64,000 nt of DNA, taken from NCBI GenBank assembly GCA_963814355.1, contig CAWFCZ010000018.1, positions 868,001 to 932,000 on the forward strand, in the 5' to 3' direction. Below the pieces are notes generated by a model. The model saw only the letters and a program-made list of their open reading frames with translations. It was not told the origin of the DNA and did no database searches. Positions 33,716 through 41,868 of this stretch are shown piece after piece (position 1 is the stretch's first letter; each line of letters starts with the position of its first letter). A program made the translations under genes and the position numbers. The stretch is from JADGOV01 sp963814355 (GTDB taxonomy: Bacteria; Actinomycetota; Actinomycetes; JADGOV01).

Positions 33716-34824
33716 CCGAACTCGTCATCCCACCCGGGCTGCTCCCGGCCGACGGCCGGTTCGGCTGCGGGCCGTCGAAGGTACGGCCTGAGGCCCTCGC
33801 CGGGCTGGCGGCGACCGGCACCACCCTGCTCGGCACGTCGCACCGCCAGGCCACGGTGAAGTCCGTCGTCCGCCGGATTCGGGCCGGTCTCGCCGACCTG
33901 TTCGGGCTCCCCGAGGGCTACGAGGTCGTGCTGGGCAACGGCGGTTCCACGGCGTTCTGGGACATCGCCACGTTCTGCCTGATCGGGGAACGCTCCGCGC
34001 ACCTGGTCTTCGGTGAGTTTTCCGCGAAGTTCGCCGCGGCCGCCGCCGCTGCCCCGCATCTCGCTGAGCCTTCAGTCGTGCGCAGTGACCCTGGCACTGC
34101 GCCGGACCCGGTCGCCACGGCCGGGGTGGATGCGTACTGCTGGCCGCACAACGAGACGTCCACCGGGGTGATGGCGCCGGTGCGTCGCCCGAACGGCGCC
34201 AACGACGGTGCCCTGGTGCTGATCGACGCGACCAGCGGGGCCGGCGGCCTGCCGGTGGACGTCACCTCGGCGGACGCCTACTACTTCGCACCGCAGAAGA
34301 GCTTCGGCAGCGACGGCGGGCTGTGGCTGGCCCTGCTCTCCCCGGCGGCCCTGGCCCGGGCCGAGGACCTGGGTTCGCGCTGGACACCGGCGTTCCTCGA
34401 CCTGCGGATCGCCATCGAACAGTCCCGGCTGGACCAGACCTACAACACTCCGGCGCTGGCGACGCTGTGGCTGCTCGCCGACCAGGTCGAGTGGCTACTG
34501 GACCGCGGCGGGCTGTCCTGGGCGGTCGCCCGGACGGCGGATTCGGCCGAGCGGCTCTACACCTGGGCGGAGAAGTCGCCGTACGCCACGCCTTTCGTCT
34601 CCGACCCGGCCCGCCGCTCGACGGTGGTCGGCACCATCGACTTCACCGCCGAGGTCGATGCCGCCGCGCTGGCGAAGGTGCTGCGGGCCAACGGGATCGT
34701 GGACACCGAGCCGTACCGGAAGCTGGGCCGCAACCAACTGCGGATCGGCATGTTCCCGGCGGTCGAACCGGACGACGTGGAGGCGCTCACCGCCTGCATC
34801 GACTACGCCGTCGAGCGGCTCTGA
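33712..34824 (+). CDS. serC: Phosphoserine aminotransferase
   Basis: A 370-residue PLP aminotransferase of the actinobacterial type. Lys196 in Phe-Ala-Pro-Gln-Lys-Ser-Phe-Gly binds PLP. Phe-Gly-Cys-Gly-Pro-Ser-Lys and Gly-Thr-Ser-His-Arg-Gln lie near the N terminus. It makes 3-phosphoserine from phosphohydroxypyruvate in serine synthesis. The ATG overlaps the citA stop (ATGA), so translation is coupled. An 11-base inverted repeat follows 13 bases after the stop. Confidence 0.94.
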   Translation: MTELVIPPGLLPADGRFGCGPSKVRPEALAGLAATGTTLLGTSHRQATVKSVVRRIRAGLADLFGLPEGYEVVLGNGGSTAFWDIATFCLIGERSAHLVFGEFSAKFAAAAAAAPHLAEPSVVRSDPGTAPDPVATAGVDAYCWPHNETSTGVMAPVRRPNGANDGALVLIDATSGAGGLPVDVTSADAYYFAPQKSFGSDGGLWLALLSPAALARAEDLGSRWTPAFLDLRIAIEQSRLDQTYNTPALATLWLLADQVEWLLDRGGLSWAVARTADSAERLYTWAEKSPYATPFVSDPARRSTVVGTIDFTAEVDAAALAKVLRANGIVDTEPYRKLGRNQLRIGMFPAVEPDDVEALTACIDYAVERL

Positions 34825-34837
34825 AGAGGTCGCCGAG

Positions 34838-34862
34838 CACGTGAGCACACAGTGCTCACGTG
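34838..34862. terminator. Perfect 11-base inverted repeat after serC
   Basis: CACGTGAGCAC at 34838-34848, loop ACA, then GTGCTCACGTG at 34852-34862. It is 13 bases after the serC stop and 117 bases before the aldo/keto reductase start. There is no T-run, but actinobacterial hairpin terminators often lack one. It could instead be an operator; a half copy (GTGCTCA) recurs at about 34930. Confidence 0.5.
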
Positions 34863-34979
34863 GCGCGATGATCCGCACGCTCGCGACGATCTCTGCACCG
34901 GCCGAAACCGGACCCACTGTGTGCTGAAGTGCTCATTCGACGCCGCCGATCAGCCGCGCGGCGGGGGTAGCGTCGCGCC

Positions 34980-35951
34980 ATGGAGTACACCCACCTCGGC
35001 CGCAGCGGCCTGTCCGTCAGCCGGCTCTGCCTGGGCACGATGAACTTCGGCCCGCAGACCCCTGAGTCCGACTCACACGCGATCATGGATCGGGCGCACG
35101 AGCACGGCATCAACTTCTTCGATACGGCCAACGTCTACGGCTGGAAGGCCGGCGAAGGGGTGACCGAGCAGATCATTGGGCGCTGGTTCGCCTCCGGTGG
35201 CGGTCGCCGCGAGCGCACGGTGATCGCCACCAAGCTGTACGGCAGCATGAGCGACTGGCCGAACGACACGTTCCTGTCTGCGCTGAACATCCGCCGGGCG
35301 TGCGAGGCGTCGCTGAAGCGGCTGCAGACCGACTACCTCGACCTTTACCAGATGCACCACGTCGACCGCTCGACGCCGTGGGAGGAGATCTGGGAGGCGA
35401 TGAGCGTCCTGCGCCAGCAAGGCAAGATCGTCTACACCGGCAGCAGCAACTTCGCCGGGTGGCACATCGCGGCGGCCCAGGAGGCGGCCAACCGACGGCA
35501 TATCGTCGGCCTGACCAGCGAGCAGAGCATCTACAACCTGCTCACCCGCAACGTCGAGCTCGAGGTCATTCCGGCCTGTGAGCACTACGGGCTCGGGCTC
35601 ATCCCGTGGAGCCCGCTCGGCGGCGGCCTGCTGGGCGGCGTCCTGGGCAAGGAGCGCACCGCCGGGCGGCGTAGCGAGGGTCGAGCCCGGGACCGGCTGG
35701 AGGCCCACCGGGAAGCCGTCGAGGCCTACGAGGCCTTCTGCGCCGACGCGGGCGAGGAGCCGGCAAACGTGGGCCTGGCGTGGCTGCTGCACCAGCCAGT
35801 CGTCACCGCTCCGATCATCGGTCCGCGGACCGATGAGCAGCTCGACGGGTCGCTGCGGGCGCTGGAGATCCCACTTGGCGAGAAGGAGTTGACCCGGCTC
35901 GACGAGATCTTCCCTGGCCACCGGAGCGCGCCGGAGGACTACGCGTGGTAG
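34980..35951 (+). CDS. Aldo/keto reductase
   Basis: A 323-residue NADPH-dependent reductase with the AKR catalytic tetrad: Asp in Phe-Phe-Asp-Thr-Ala-Asn, Tyr in Val-Tyr-Gly, Lys in Ala-Thr-Lys-Leu-Tyr, and His in Gln-Met-His-His-Val-Asp. A cofactor loop Gly-Pro-Arg-Thr-Asp-Glu-Gln-Leu occurs near the end. It belongs to the AKR11/YghZ-like general class; the natural carbonyl substrate is unknown. It stands alone between a hairpin and the convergent thpR gene. Confidence 0.9.
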   Translation: MEYTHLGRSGLSVSRLCLGTMNFGPQTPESDSHAIMDRAHEHGINFFDTANVYGWKAGEGVTEQIIGRWFASGGGRRERTVIATKLYGSMSDWPNDTFLSALNIRRACEASLKRLQTDYLDLYQMHHVDRSTPWEEIWEAMSVLRQQGKIVYTGSSNFAGWHIAAAQEAANRRHIVGLTSEQSIYNLLTRNVELEVIPACEHYGLGLIPWSPLGGGLLGGVLGKERTAGRRSEGRARDRLEAHREAVEAYEAFCADAGEEPANVGLAWLLHQPVVTAPIIGPRTDEQLDGSLRALEIPLGEKELTRLDEIFPGHRSAPEDYAW

Positions 35952-35973
35952 TTCGGCTTCCAGGAGTCGATTC

Positions 35974-36519
35974 TCAGATGGGCAAGTCCCAGGCCGCGAT
36001 CTGCTCGTGACGTACCACGGCGCCAAGCGTGCTGCGCACCAGCACGACCTCCGGGACCGGCTCCACCGGACCGGCGTAGTGCCGTAGGTGCGCAATGATC
36101 GCCCCGGCGTCGGTGCCGCCCGGGGGCCGGGCTCTGGCCAGGGTCAGGTGTGGCCGGTAGCGGCGGTCCTCGATCGAAACCCCGGTGCGCCGGCAGGCCG
36201 CGCTCGTCCGTTCGGCGAGCCGGATCAGAGCGTCCCGGTCGCCGGCCACGCCGGTCCACACCACCCGTGCCCGGCGGGCGGACGGAAAGGCGCCAGCACC
36301 GGCCAGGCCGATCGCCAGCGGACCCGAGCGGGCCGCGGCCCGGCCCATCCGCTGCTCCAGCTCGGCGATCCGCGCGGCCGGCACGTCGCCGAGGAACGTC
36401 AGGGTGAGATGCTGGCGCGCCACCGGCACGAGCCGCCACGGCTCGGGCAGCGCCGGCAACGCCGCAGCCAGCGACTCCAGCGCCGCAGGTGACGGGTACA
36501 CCGCGACGAACAGCCGCAC
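35974..36519 (-). CDS. thpR: RNA 2',3'-cyclic phosphodiesterase
   Basis: A 181-residue 2H phosphoesterase with both catalytic motifs: His-Leu-Thr-Leu-Thr-Phe-Leu-Gly (residue 37 on) and His-Leu-Thr-Leu-Ala-Arg-Ala-Arg. It opens 2',3'-cyclic phosphates at RNA ends, and the family was first named as a 2'-5' RNA ligase. The N terminus Met-Arg-Leu-Phe-Val-Ala-Val-Tyr is typical. It follows the MFS gene by seven bases and probably shares its mRNA, although a functional link is not obvious. Confidence 0.9.
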   Translation of the reverse strand: MRLFVAVYPSPAALESLAAALPALPEPWRLVPVARQHLTLTFLGDVPAARIAELEQRMGRAAARSGPLAIGLAGAGAFPSARRARVVWTGVAGDRDALIRLAERTSAACRRTGVSIEDRRYRPHLTLARARPPGGTDAGAIIAHLRHYAGPVEPVPEVVLVRSTLGAVVRHEQIAAWDLPI

Positions 36520-36526
36520 GTCAGGG

Positions 36527-37840
36527 TTAGAAGGCCCGGGCGCGGGCCGCGCCGTCGGAGTATCCGGCCGGCGTGGGCTCGGCCACCGGACGGACGTGCA
36601 CGTGCGGATGCCGGCGGATCAGGTGCGCGGTGAGGGTTACCCGCCGAGCGCGCAGCAGCACCAGCGTGGCGAGGGCCGCGCCCAGCGCGGAGAGCACTCC
36701 GCCGATCAGCAGGCTGGAGCGAGGGCCGGCTTCGGTGGCCAGCCAGCCGATCACCGGGGCGCCGAATGGGGTTCCGCCGAGGAAGACGAGGATGTAGAGC
36801 GCCATCACCCGACCACGCATCTCCGGTACGGTCCTGGCCTGCAATGCGGCGTTCGCCGCGGTGGTCATGGTGAGCGCGGCCGCCCCGGTCGGGATCAGGA
36901 GCACGAAGAACGTCCAGTACGTCGGCATCAGGCCGGTGAGCACTTCGAGCAGGCCGAAGGCGAGCGCGGCGCCGAGCACCAGCCGTAGCCGGACGGTGCG
37001 CCGCCCGGCGGCCAGCAGGGCCCCGATCAGCGAGCCGATGGCCAGGCCGGTGGAGAGCAGCCCGTACGCGCCGGCGCCCCGGCCGAAGACCTGGGTGGCA
37101 ATCAGCGCCATGGTGATCTGGAAGTTCAGCCCGAAGGTCCCGACCACACCGATCAGTGCGATCAGCACCATCAGGTCCGGGCGCGCCCGCACGTAGCGCA
37201 GTCCGGCCCGTAGTTGGCCGGGTTCGCGTAGCGCCGGCCGGGCCGGGTGGAGCTCGGCGGTACGCAGTAGCAGCAGCCCGACGATGACCGCGAGATAGGA
37301 GGCCGCGTTGGCCAGGAAGGCCGGGCCGGTCCCCCAGCGGGCGATCACCAGACCGGCGACCGCCGGGCCGACAATGCGGGCCGAGTTGAAGGTCGCCGAG
37401 TTGAGGCTCACCGCGTTGGGCACCAGATCGGCCCCGACGAGTTCGGAGACGAACGCCTGGCGGACCGGGGCGTCCAGCACGCTGGCCAATCCGAGAATGA
37501 AGGCCAGGGCGTACACCTGGGACAGGGTCACCAGGCCGGTCACGTCCAGCAGCCCGAGGGTCAGCGCGGCCAGTCCCATGCCGGTCTGCGCCGCCAACAG
37601 CAGGGTCCGCTTGGGATAGCGGTCGGCGAGCACCCCGCCGTAGAGACCGAGGAGCAGCGTGGGCAGGAACTGCAACCCGGTGGTGATGCCCACCGCGGTA
37701 CCGCTGCCGTGCGACAGCCGCAGCACGAGCCAGTCCTGGGCCAGCCGCTGCATCCAGGTACCAGTGAGGGAGACGACCTGGCCGGTGGCGAAGATCCGGT
37801 AGTTGCGTACCCGCAGGGACCTGAAGAGCGTGCCGGTCAC
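36527..37840 (-). CDS. MFS transporter (enterobactin exporter-like), coupled to MarR
   Basis: A 437-residue, 12-helix major facilitator of the MFS_3/EntS-like group: Gly-Gln-Val-Val-Ser-Leu-Thr-Gly-Thr-Trp-Met-Gln in helix 1, Gly-Gly-Val-Leu-Ala-Asp-Arg-Tyr-Pro-Lys-Arg (motif A), and Leu-Asn-Ser-Ala-Thr-Phe-Asn-Ser-Ala-Arg-Ile-Val-Gly-Pro in helix 5. The GTG at 37840 sits inside the MarR stop (GTGA), so the regulator and pump are translated together and the MarR protein most likely controls it. Substrate unknown. Confidence 0.9.
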   Translation of the reverse strand: MTGTLFRSLRVRNYRIFATGQVVSLTGTWMQRLAQDWLVLRLSHGSGTAVGITTGLQFLPTLLLGLYGGVLADRYPKRTLLLAAQTGMGLAALTLGLLDVTGLVTLSQVYALAFILGLASVLDAPVRQAFVSELVGADLVPNAVSLNSATFNSARIVGPAVAGLVIARWGTGPAFLANAASYLAVIVGLLLLRTAELHPARPALREPGQLRAGLRYVRARPDLMVLIALIGVVGTFGLNFQITMALIATQVFGRGAGAYGLLSTGLAIGSLIGALLAAGRRTVRLRLVLGAALAFGLLEVLTGLMPTYWTFFVLLIPTGAAALTMTTAANAALQARTVPEMRGRVMALYILVFLGGTPFGAPVIGWLATEAGPRSSLLIGGVLSALGAALATLVLLRARRVTLTAHLIRRHPHVHVRPVAEPTPAGYSDGAARARAF

Positions 37841-38301
37841 GCCTTGGCCAGCGCTTCGCAGACGGGCAGGGCGGAGCGCAGCGCGGCCCGGTCCGCCGCC
37901 GGAAGGGCCCGCAGCTGCTGGGCGAGCCAGGCCTCGCGGCGTCGCCGGTTGGCCGCCAGCCAGGCGATCCCGGCCGGGGAAATAGCCACCAGGCATTGCC
38001 GGCCGTCGGTGGGATGGGCGCTCCGGGTGGCCAGTCCGGCGGCCGCGAGCGCCGCGATCACCCGGGTCATCGACGGGGGCTGGACCCGCTCGTGCCCGGC
38101 CAGCGCGCCGGCGGTCATCGGGCCGTGCCGCTCCAAGGAGGCCAGCGCGGCGATCTGGGTGAGCGTCAGCCGGCTGTCGGAACCTTCGGCCCGAAGCCGC
38201 CGGGCCAGGCGCAGCACGGCGATGCGCACGTCCTGGGCCAATGCGTCGGCTTCCCCCGCCACCGCGGCAGCCCGAGCAGTCGTCGCTGTCGGGGTGGCCA
38301 T
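37837..38301 (-). CDS. MarR-family transcriptional regulator
   Basis: A 154-residue winged-helix repressor. It has a dimerisation helix at the N terminus, a recognition region Met-Thr-Ala-Gly-Ala-Leu-Ala, then Val-Gln-Pro-Pro-Ser-Met-Thr-Arg-Val-Ile and a wing with Ser-Ala-His-Pro-Thr-Asp-Gly-Arg-Gln. I chose the ATG at 38301 because homology starts there and a palindrome with a promoter-like TATGCT lies directly upstream. The absence of a ribosome-binding sequence suggests a leaderless mRNA. It probably represses itself and the coupled exporter. Confidence 0.88.
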   Translation of the reverse strand: MATPTATTARAAAVAGEADALAQDVRIAVLRLARRLRAEGSDSRLTLTQIAALASLERHGPMTAGALAGHERVQPPSMTRVIAALAAAGLATRSAHPTDGRQCLVAISPAGIAWLAANRRRREAWLAQQLRALPAADRAALRSALPVCEALAKA

Positions 38302-38323
38302 ATCGTTAGCATAGCAAACGATA
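38301..38323. promoter_or_regulatory. MarR operator overlapping the marR start
   Basis: TATCGTT at 38301-38307 and its reverse complement AACGATA at 38317-38323 flank a nine-base centre, and GC/GC pairs extend the symmetry inside. The palindrome covers the start codon edge and a TATGCT -10-like box on the minus strand, so a bound repressor would block transcription start. Confidence 0.65.
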
Positions 38324-38466
38324 CGGACGGCGGCGAGGCTCGCACATCCTCGCCGGTGGCCCAGCGGTGGCGGTCCGGAGATCGGCCGGCCGCGACCACC
38401 GCGTGCCAAGCCGGATCACCCGGTCGGATGCGGGCGCATTTCGACGCGCTCTGTACCGTGGAAGCC

Positions 38467-38841
38467 GTGCACCCTGACTCCCCGCTCGACCCGTTCTCCG
38501 GCGACCCCGCCGATCCGGCCAAGGTGCTGGGCAGCGACGAGCTCAACGAGCCGCTCTCGCCGGAGGAGCGCGAGGAGGTGCTCGGCGACCTCGAGGACCT
38601 GGAGATGTTCCGTACCCTGCTCGAACCGCGGCGGGTCCGCGGGCTGGTGGTGGACTGCGCGGACTGCGACGAGCCGCACTTCTTCAGCTGGGATCTGCTC
38701 GCCGGGAACCTGCGGCACCTGCTCGACATCGGCCAGACCCGGATGCACGAGCCGGCCTTCAACCCGGACCCGGCGGACTATGTCAGCTGGGACTATGCCA
38801 GGGGGTTCGCCGACGGGGTGCTAGGTGCCGACGACAGCTGA
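38467..38841 (+). CDS. DUF5319 protein
   Basis: A 124-residue acidic protein starting Met-His-Pro-Asp-Ser-Pro-Leu-Asp-Pro-Phe. It contains Leu-Val-Val-Asp-Cys-Ala-Asp-Cys-Asp-Glu-Pro-His-Phe-Phe-Ser-Trp and ends with Tyr-Ala-Arg-Gly-Phe-Ala-Asp-Gly-Val-Leu. DUF5319 is found across actinobacteria near guaB or groEL; its function is unknown. The Cys-x-x-Cys and His could bind a metal. I chose the GTG at 38467; an in-frame GTG three codons upstream is possible. Confidence 0.85.
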   Translation: MHPDSPLDPFSGDPADPAKVLGSDELNEPLSPEEREEVLGDLEDLEMFRTLLEPRRVRGLVVDCADCDEPHFFSWDLLAGNLRHLLDIGQTRMHEPAFNPDPADYVSWDYARGFADGVLGADDS

Positions 38842-38856
38842 CCGGCGCCGGCCCGC

Positions 38857-39363
38857 TCAGGCCAACGCCAGGGTGCCGAGGCCTGGTACCGCGACCGTCC
38901 GGCCGGCAGCGAGGATCTCGTAACCGTCACCCGCCAACTGCAGCACGCTCAACCGAGAACCCGGCTCGGCGATCACGTAGCGCTGGATCCCGAGGCGGGC
39001 GTACAGCGCCCGCTTGGTGACCCAGTCGCGGGCCTCCTGCCTGGGGCTGGTCACCTCGAGGACCAGCCACACCGCCGCCGGAGCAAACGCGGCAGGTAGG
39101 TCCGTCATGTCCGCGACGATCAAGAGGTCCGGTATCGGCGCATCGGGACCGGCGTCGATCTGCGCCCCGGGCAGCACCAGGCGACCGGCCGGACACTGCG
39201 CGGCAAGCTGCCTGAAAAGCTCGCCCACGACGCGCTGGCGATTCCCCCCGGCCATCGGCGTCACCGACAGACTCCCGTCGATGATCTCGTAACGCTGCCC
39301 ATCGTTGGGCATCGTCACAAGGTCGGACGCGACGTAGTACCCCCGTTGCGTCGCGACGGTCAT
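38857..39363 (-). CDS. Uma2/DUF820-family putative endonuclease
   Basis: A 168-residue protein with a PD-(D/E)xK-like core: Arg-Tyr-Glu-Ile-Ile-Asp-Gly-Ser near residue 24, Pro-Ile-Pro-Asp-Leu-Leu-Ile-Val (Asp of the active site), Leu-Val-Leu-Glu-Val-Thr-Ser-Pro (Glu) and Lys-Arg-Ala-Leu-Tyr-Ala-Arg-Leu-Gly-Ile. Uma2 proteins are abundant in cyanobacteria and actinobacteria, often as recently acquired genes of unclear role. It lies between two genes of the conserved groEL-bldM-DUF5319 neighbourhood, which suggests insertion. Confidence 0.85.
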   Translation of the reverse strand: MTVATQRGYYVASDLVTMPNDGQRYEIIDGSLSVTPMAGGNRQRVVGELFRQLAAQCPAGRLVLPGAQIDAGPDAPIPDLLIVADMTDLPAAFAPAAVWLVLEVTSPRQEARDWVTKRALYARLGIQRYVIAEPGSRLSVLQLAGDGYEILAAGRTVAVPGLGTLALA

Positions 39364-39382
39364 CCCGCGAGCGTAGCGCCGA

Positions 39383-40003
39383 TCAGCGCACCAGCCCCCA
39401 CCGGAAGCCGAGCGCCACCGCCTGGGCGCGGTCGTGGACTCCCATCTTGCGGAACAACCGGCGGGCGTGCGTCTTGATGGTGTCCTCGGACAGGTAGAGC
39501 TCCCGGCCTATGGTGCCGTTGCTCTTGCCCTGGCTCATCCCGCGCAACACCTGCAGCTCTCGCTCGGTCAGCGACGGGGCGGGCGTGTCCGGCTGCGCCG
39601 GCGTTCGGCGGTCGTTGTGCCGCTGGGCCAGCTGTTCGGTGGTGGCTACGGTGTGGGCGACCGCGGCGCAGAGTTCCTCGGTACCGACATCCTTGCTGAG
39701 GAACCCGCGCGCGCCGGCGGCCACCGCGGCGGCCACCGCATCCCGGTCGGCGGCGACCGTGAGTACCACCACGTTCGCGTCCGGATGGGAACGCACGAGT
39801 TGCCGTGTTGCCTCCACGCCGCCGATGCCGGGCATGTTGATGTCCATCAGGACAAGATGGGGGCGGGTTGCCGAATACCGCGTGATGGCCTCCTCGCCTC
39901 GGGTGGCGATCTCCACCCGGCTCACGCCGGGGATGCCCGCGACGTAGGCGCGCAGGCCGTCGCGTACGGGTTGCGAGTCGTCGCAGATCAACACGGTGGT
40001 CAA
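39383..40003 (-). CDS. bldM: BldM-type orphan response regulator
   Basis: A 206-residue two-domain regulator. The receiver domain has Ile-Cys-Asp-Asp-Ser at the N terminus, the acceptor Asp in Leu-Met-Asp-Ile-Asn-Met-Pro-Gly, Thr in Val-Leu-Thr-Val and Lys in Leu-Ser-Lys-Asp. A LuxR-type helix-turn-helix follows with Leu-Thr-Glu-Arg-Glu-Leu-Gln-Val-Leu and Leu-Ser-Glu-Asp-Thr-Ile-Lys-Thr-His. It ends Ala-Leu-Gly-Phe-Arg-Trp-Gly-Leu-Val-Arg, as in streptomycete BldM, a developmental regulator also found near groEL. No sensor kinase is adjacent. I favour the TTG at 40003 because it aligns with BldM; a GTG two codons upstream is also possible. Confidence 0.8.
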   Translation of the reverse strand: MTTVLICDDSQPVRDGLRAYVAGIPGVSRVEIATRGEEAITRYSATRPHLVLMDINMPGIGGVEATRQLVRSHPDANVVVLTVAADRDAVAAAVAAGARGFLSKDVGTEELCAAVAHTVATTEQLAQRHNDRRTPAQPDTPAPSLTERELQVLRGMSQGKSNGTIGRELYLSEDTIKTHARRLFRKMGVHDRAQAVALGFRWGLVR

Positions 40004-40118
40004 AGCCACCGCACCTCCGGCCCTCTTTCGGTGTACCTGCGCCACGGCAATTGCCGACGGCTCTCTCACTCATCGGCAGGTACCGCGATGGAGGTAAGGT
40101 CGCCGACGGCGCCAGTTC

Positions 40119-40149
40119 GGGGCCGCCTCCCAACTCCGGAGGCGGCCCC
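40119..40149. terminator. Strong hairpin downstream of groEL
   Basis: GGGGCCGCCTCC (40119-40130), loop CAACTCC, GGAGGCGGCCCC (40138-40149): a perfect 12-base stem 37 bases after the groEL stop. No U-run follows, as is usual in actinobacteria. It should end the groESL transcript before bldM. Confidence 0.75.
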
Positions 40150-40185
40150 GTGGACCCAGGCTGGTGGTGCGTGGTGCGGCTGCGC

Positions 40186-41805
40186 CTAGTGCGAGTGCCC
40201 GTGTCCGTGGCCGGCGCCGTTGTCCTCGGCTTCCTCCGGCTTGTCGGCCACGAGTGTCTCGGTGGTGAGCAGCATGGCCGCGATTGACGCCGCGTTGGCT
40301 ACCGCGGAGCGGGTCACCTTGACCGGGTCGACCACGCCGTCCTTGACCAGGTCGACGTACTGCCCGGTAGCCGCGTTGAGCCCCGAGCCGATCGGCAGCG
40401 ACCGCACCTTGTGGACCGCGACGTAGCCCTCCATCCCGGCGTTCTCGGCGATCCACCGCAGCGGTTCGTCCAGCGCGCGCCGGACGACCGCCACACCGGT
40501 CGCCTCGTCGCCGGTAAGCCCGACGCCGTCGGCGAGCACCTCGGCGGCATGCACCAGCGCGGAACCGCCGCCGGCCACGATGCCCTCCTCGACCGCCGCC
40601 CGGGTGGCCGAAATGGCGTCCTCCAGCCGGTGCTTCTTCTCCTTGAGCTCGACCTCGGTGGCCGCGCCGACCCGGATCACGCACACCCCGCCGGCCAGCT
40701 TGGCGAGGCGCTCCTGCAGCTTCTCGCGATCCCAGTCCGAGTCACTCGCCTCGATCTCGGCCCGGATCTGGCGGATCCGGCCCTCGATCGCGGCACCCTC
40801 GCCGGCACCGTCGATCAGCGTGGTGTCGTCCTTGGTGACCAGCACGCGCTGCGCCCGGCCGAGCACCTCAAGCCCCACCTGGTCGAGTTTGAGGCCGATC
40901 TCCGGGGCCACCACCTGGGCACCGGTGAGTACCGCCATGTCCTCCAGCATCGCCTTGCGGCGGTCGCCGAAACCGGGGGCCTTCACCGCGACCGCGGTGA
41001 ACGTGCCGCGGATCTTGTTGACCACCAGCGTGGACAGCGCCTCGCCGTCGACGTCCTCGGCCACGATGAGCAGCGACTTACCGCCCTGCACCACCTTCTC
41101 CAGCAACGGGAGAAGCTCGGCCACTGCGGAAATCTTGCCCTGGTGGAGCAGCAGGTACGGGTCGTCGAGGACGGCCTCCATCCGCTCGGTGTCGGTCACG
41201 AAGTACGGCGAGATGTAGCCCTTGTCGAACTGCATGCCCTCGGTGAACTCCAGCTCCAGACCCATGGTCTGGGACTCGTCCACGGTGATGACGCCGTCCT
41301 TGCCGACCTTGTCCATCGCCTCGGCGATCAGTTCGCCGATCTTGGTGTCCTGCGCCGAGATGCTGGCGACGTGGGCGATCTCGTCGTGCGTAGTGATCTC
41401 GTGGGCTCGCTCCAGCAGGGTGGCCGATACCTTCTCGACCGCCACCTCGATGCCCTTCTTCAGCGACAGGGGGTTGGCCCCGGCGGCGACGTTGCGCAAG
41501 CCGAAGTGCACCATCGCCTGGGCGAGCACGGTGGCCGTGGTCGTCCCGTCACCGGCCACGTCGTTGGTCTTGGTGGCTACTTCCTTGGCGAGCTGGGCGC
41601 CCATGTTCTCGTACGGGTCGGTCAGTTCGACCTCGCGGGCGATGGTCACGCCGTCGTTGGTGATGGTCGGCGCGCCGAACTTCTTGTCCAGCACGACGTT
41701 GCGGCCCTTAGGCCCGAGGGTGACCTTGACCGCGTTGGCCAGCGCGTCGACGCCGCGTTCGAGCGAGCGTCGTGCATCGGTGGAGAATTCCAGAATTTTC
41801 GTCAT
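40186..41805 (-). CDS. groEL1: 60-kDa chaperonin GroEL1 (His-rich tail)
   Basis: A 539-residue chaperonin subunit: Lys-Val-Thr-Leu-Gly-Pro-Lys-Gly-Arg-Asn-Val, Ala-Gly-Asp-Gly-Thr-Thr-Thr-Ala-Thr-Val (ATP hydrolysis), and Val-Glu-Glu-Gly-Ile-Val-Ala-Gly-Gly-Gly. The tail is Gly-His-Gly-His-Gly-His-Ser-His, the histidine-rich end of actinobacterial GroEL1 in place of the Gly-Gly-Met repeats of the housekeeping form. That suggests a specialised paralogue and that another groEL lies elsewhere. It follows groES by 63 bases with AAAGGGAAG before the ATG. Confidence 0.95.
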   Translation of the reverse strand: MTKILEFSTDARRSLERGVDALANAVKVTLGPKGRNVVLDKKFGAPTITNDGVTIAREVELTDPYENMGAQLAKEVATKTNDVAGDGTTTATVLAQAMVHFGLRNVAAGANPLSLKKGIEVAVEKVSATLLERAHEITTHDEIAHVASISAQDTKIGELIAEAMDKVGKDGVITVDESQTMGLELEFTEGMQFDKGYISPYFVTDTERMEAVLDDPYLLLHQGKISAVAELLPLLEKVVQGGKSLLIVAEDVDGEALSTLVVNKIRGTFTAVAVKAPGFGDRRKAMLEDMAVLTGAQVVAPEIGLKLDQVGLEVLGRAQRVLVTKDDTTLIDGAGEGAAIEGRIRQIRAEIEASDSDWDREKLQERLAKLAGGVCVIRVGAATEVELKEKKHRLEDAISATRAAVEEGIVAGGGSALVHAAEVLADGVGLTGDEATGVAVVRRALDEPLRWIAENAGMEGYVAVHKVRSLPIGSGLNAATGQYVDLVKDGVVDPVKVTRSAVANAASIAAMLLTTETLVADKPEEAEDNGAGHGHGHSH

Positions 41806-41868
41806 GTGCTTCCCTTTCCGAGCCGAAACGCCCCGGGCGCGTAGGGCTCCCGGGGCGTATCTGGCTGG

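Noticed and set aside
34838..34862. Reading the 11-base palindrome as a CRISPR repeat
   Set aside because: It occurs once as a full unit, with no spacers or regular recurrence.
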